Assembly (NCBI GenBank): GCA_946533525.1
Contig: CAMNBW010000076.1
Span: 1-7,185 of the forward strand
DNA length: 7,185 nt
Direction: 5' to 3'
Source of the DNA: an uncultured Lachnospiraceae bacterium
Lineage (GTDB): Bacteria > Bacillota > Clostridia > Lachnospirales > Lachnospiraceae
Shown piece by piece: positions 5,604 to 7,185 of the stretch. A program made the translations under genes and the position numbers. The notes below the pieces were generated by a model, which had not been told where the DNA came from, did not search any database, and saw nothing but the letters and a program-made list of their open reading frames with translations. Position 1 is the stretch's first letter. Every line of letters begins with the position of its first letter.

Positions 5604-6692
5604 TCAGACTGTCCGGTTAAAATGCTCGCCCTTCTCAACTTTATCGGTGCGGTAGACGATCGCACCTATTATAAGCCCCATCAGCAGCCCGCCAATATGT
5701 GCCGCGTTATCTACCCCGCCTCCGGTAAAACCCGAATATAAGCTGTAGGCCACCAGAAATGCTATCCTGCCTGTCGTTAAATCCCTGTATCTGCCCCTGT
5801 TCTTGATCACTATTGCAAACAGGCAGCCGATAAGCCCGAAAATTGCGCCGCTGGCTCCCGCACTGACCACTCCCGAGCTCGTAAAAAATGAAGTCGCAAA
5901 GCTCACAAAGCTGGCAAAAAGGCCGCTGAACATATACAAAAATATATATCTGGGTTTTCCCAGGATGTCTTCAACCTGCCCTCCTATGAGTATGAGCGCC
6001 AGCATATTTGAGGCGAGGTGGGCGAAGCCGAAATGCATGAACATGCAGGTAAAAAGCCTGTAATACTCTCCGTTTGTTATGAGATACGAGGAATACATCG
6101 CTCCGTGCCTTGCCATGTAGGAGGCATCCGTAGTTGAACCGAAAATAGAGAGCCCTATAAAGACTATCAGGTTTAAAAGTGCCAGCGCAACAGTTATCTC
6201 ATTATTTTCAAAAAACGTCTTTACAGCCGCAATAATGCCTGACTTCCCGGCTCTTTTGTGCGAATTCTCCATCGCACCGGAATAGGCACGGGCGACCATG
6301 GCAGCAAAGTCCTTAGCCCAGGCATCTTCGAGTCCCTCCCTGAGGCCGTCAAAGTCCGAGACGGAATTTTCATACCTCAATATCCTGCCCGAGGTGCCGT
6401 CTAATATCCATACTCTTCCGTCTGCGGAAGCTATCTCCCTTCCCGAATTCCGCCGTCCCGTTACGATGAGCGTATGCACCCATATATCAGAATACCCTTT
6501 ACTCCTGAAGGAAGCCTCCGCCTGCTCCCTGATATGTGCAAACTGGGGCACACTGAATTCTGTAAGAGATGTATTTAAGACCAGCAGGCAATATACCGTA
6601 CTTCCGGCTATCCTGTACATTACGGAGACTGTCGGAACAGAAGTATTAAGCTTTGAATATCCCCTTGAGACAAGGTATTGCTCGGTGTTCAT
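5604..6692 (-). CDS. Rhomboid-family intramembrane serine protease with an N-terminal cytosolic domain
   Basis: A 362-aa membrane protein expected to cleave transmembrane substrates inside the bilayer. Residues 1-160 are mostly soluble and carry an alpha/beta-looking region (YCLLVLN at 34-40, WVHTLIVTG at 71-79, VWILDG at 94-99). About six hydrophobic segments follow, near 165-183, 214-238, 249-271, 278-297, 308-323 and 328-346. The active site is complete: HFGFAHLASN in TM2 (H220, H225, N229), GASGAIFG with nucleophile S281 in TM4, and AHIGG with H332 in TM6. The spacing of H220/H225/N229 is that of E. coli GlpG H145/H150/N154. The layout recalls Bacillus GluP/YqgP, which also has an N-terminal cytosolic domain, but this protein lacks the C-terminal TPR part. 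The ATG is preceded by AAAGGA and 5 nt. Gene order suggests co-transcription with the flavodoxin/SCP2 gene downstream. The physiological substrate is unknown. Confidence 0.9.
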   Translation of the reverse strand: MNTEQYLVSRGYSKLNTSVPTVSVMYRIAGSTVYCLLVLNTSLTEFSVPQFAHIREQAEASFRSKGYSDIWVHTLIVTGRRNSGREIASADGRVWILDGTSGRILRYENSVSDFDGLREGLEDAWAKDFAAMVARAYSGAMENSHKRAGKSGIIAAVKTFFENNEITVALALLNLIVFIGLSIFGSTTDASYMARHGAMYSSYLITNGEYYRLFTCMFMHFGFAHLASNMLALILIGGQVEDILGKPRYIFLYMFSGLFASFVSFATSFFTSSGVVSAGASGAIFGLIGCLFAIVIKNRGRYRDLTTGRIAFLVAYSLYSGFTGGGVDNAAHIGGLLMGLIIGAIVYRTDKVEKGEHFNRTV

Positions 6693-6721
6693 AAAAATCC
6701 TTTCAACGGTTACAGAATAAT

Positions 6722-6774
6722 CTGACGTTGTAACTGTTCAGAACCACCTGGGTTCCGAACAGTTACCTGACGTT
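6722..6774. repeat. 37-bp near-perfect inverted repeat exactly flanked by 8-bp direct repeats
   Basis: The hairpin is GTAACTGTTCAGAACC (6730-6745), loop ACCTG (6746-6750), and GGTTCCGAACAGTTAC (6751-6766). Fifteen of 16 arm positions pair; the single A/C mismatch (6740/6756) becomes a G-U pair in minus-strand RNA. CTGACGTT occurs at 6722-6729 and again at 6767-6774, each copy touching the hairpin with no spare base. Abutting direct repeats around a palindrome are what a tiny insertion with target-site duplication would leave. A minus-strand transcription terminator or RNA processing hairpin after the FHA gene is the main alternative, but no T-run follows the stem in either direction. Confidence 0.7.
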
Positions 6775-6864
6775 TACTATACACGTTTGCCGGATTTTAT
6801 GCAATCATGCAGCATATAGGCCTGGTATGGCGTTTCACTGGCCCTCACGCCGGGCCGCTGAAAT
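6775..6864. other. Remainder of the intergenic region between the FHA gene and the hairpin
   Basis: This stretch holds no open frame or RNA gene that I can recognise. At its right end GCTGAAATTCAGC (6857-6869) is a perfect 13-bp palindrome that contains the stop codon of the FHA gene, in GC-rich surroundings (CCGGGC on both sides). It could help end the FHA transcript, but there is no T-run after it on the minus strand. Confidence 0.4.
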
Positions 6865-7185
6865 TCAGCTCCGGGCTGCCCCCTTGAATTGCAGCATGAC
6901 ATTCGCAAATTTGATTATATCCCCGTCTTCAAGCGCCGCTGATTCGTCCTGTTCCAGTCTTCTGTCGTTAAGGCAGGTTCCGTTTGTAGAATTTAGATCC
7001 GAGATAAAATATCTGCCTCCGTTTTTCCTTATAGCGGCATGTATCCTGCTGACCCTTCTGTCGGCGATTACCGCATCGGCTTTGCCCGCCATTTTGCCTA
7101 TGGTAAAAGGGCTTTTGTTGATTTCGAATTTTGCCTCCTTTCCGTTTATATTTCCGACCAGTCTTGCAGCGTCGGTCTTCACGGG
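6865..7185 (-). CDS. C-terminal FHA (forkhead-associated) domain of a protein cut by the window edge
   Basis: At least 106 residues ending in a complete-looking FHA domain, a module that binds phosphothreonine peptides in Ser/Thr-kinase signalling. From the GTG at 7182: FTIGK (26-30, where most family members have GR), SRIHAAI (45-51) with the phosphate-contacting Ser-Arg and His, DLNSTNGTCLNDRRL (61-75), then LEDGDIIKFANVMLQF closing the beta sandwich. The frame stays open to the window edge, and the codons before the domain read as linker. The GTG is therefore probably internal, and the gene most likely encodes a longer protein with FHA at its C terminus. It lies upstream of the rhomboid gene on the same strand, separated by 172 bp that contain the hairpin, so co-transcription is doubtful. 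Confidence 0.85.
   Translation of the reverse strand, partial: PVKTDAARLVGNINGKEAKFEINKSPFTIGKMAGKADAVIADRRVSRIHAAIRKNGGRYFISDLNSTNGTCLNDRRLEQDESAALEDGDIIKFANVMLQFKGAARS

Noticed and set aside
6298..6720. Plus-strand open frame of 140 codons
   Set aside because: It lies antisense to the N-terminal part of the rhomboid gene. Its product is low-complexity and Ser/Leu-rich, as expected of a shadow frame.
6730..6766. The hairpin as a classical Rho-independent terminator
   Set aside because: No T-run follows the stem on either strand, the stem is only moderately GC-rich, and it lies about 100 bp past the FHA stop. A Rho-independent role is therefore unproven, though not excluded.
6722..6774. CRISPR repeat unit or tRNA-like fold
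   Set aside because: There is only one hairpin unit with no spacer array, and no cloverleaf or conserved tRNA loop can be drawn.
7180..7182. GTG at 7182 as the true start of the FHA protein
   Set aside because: The frame remains open to the window edge and the upstream context is not visible. FHA domains in this setting are usually C-terminal parts of longer proteins.

Overview
The window looks like chromosomal DNA from a low- to mid-GC Firmicute, most likely a member of the Clostridia (Lachnospiraceae-like). The grounds are strong AGGAGG-type ribosome binding sites, a short clostridial-type MurG (355 aa), a 448-aa Firmicute-type glucose-6-phosphate isomerase, and an FMN reductase-like/SCP2 fusion. 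The assignment is an inference from family resemblance; there is no rRNA or other marker to fix it. I see no tRNA, rRNA, CRISPR array, transposase gene or phage gene.

Layout. (1) Positions 1-2928, minus strand: a tight three-gene operon read right to left, pgi, then a xylose-isomerase-like TIM-barrel protein, then an amidohydrolase of the MTA/SAH deaminase type that runs off the left edge. The gaps are 3 and 4 bp, and each downstream ribosome binding site lies inside the last codons of the gene before it. (2) Positions 2929-3050: a 122-bp divergent regulatory region. It holds a pgi promoter, an interleaved extended -10 promoter placed so that the murG mRNA would begin at its start codon, and a perfect 15-bp palindrome. 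(3) Positions 3051-4565, plus strand: murG followed by a HIT-family protein. (4) Positions 4578-6692, minus strand: a rhomboid protease gene followed by the flavodoxin-fold/SCP2 fusion gene; the latter converges on the HIT gene with only 12 bp between stop codons. (5) Positions 6693-6864: a 172-bp intergenic region with a 37-bp near-perfect hairpin exactly bounded by 8-bp direct repeats. (6) Positions 6865-7185, minus strand: the C-terminal end of a protein with an FHA domain, cut by the right edge.

How the genes work together. Pgi (upper glycolysis) and MurG (lipid II synthesis) are core functions fired from overlapping divergent promoters, so their transcription may be mechanically linked. 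The TIM-barrel protein and the deaminase are co-transcribed with pgi, but the sequence does not show their substrates. The rhomboid protease and the FMN reductase-like/SCP2 protein form a likely two-gene unit of unknown purpose. No stretch over 300 bases lacks a gene. The most unusual signals are the hairpin with abutting direct repeats (6722-6774), the probably leaderless murG, and the flavodoxin-fold/SCP2 fusion.
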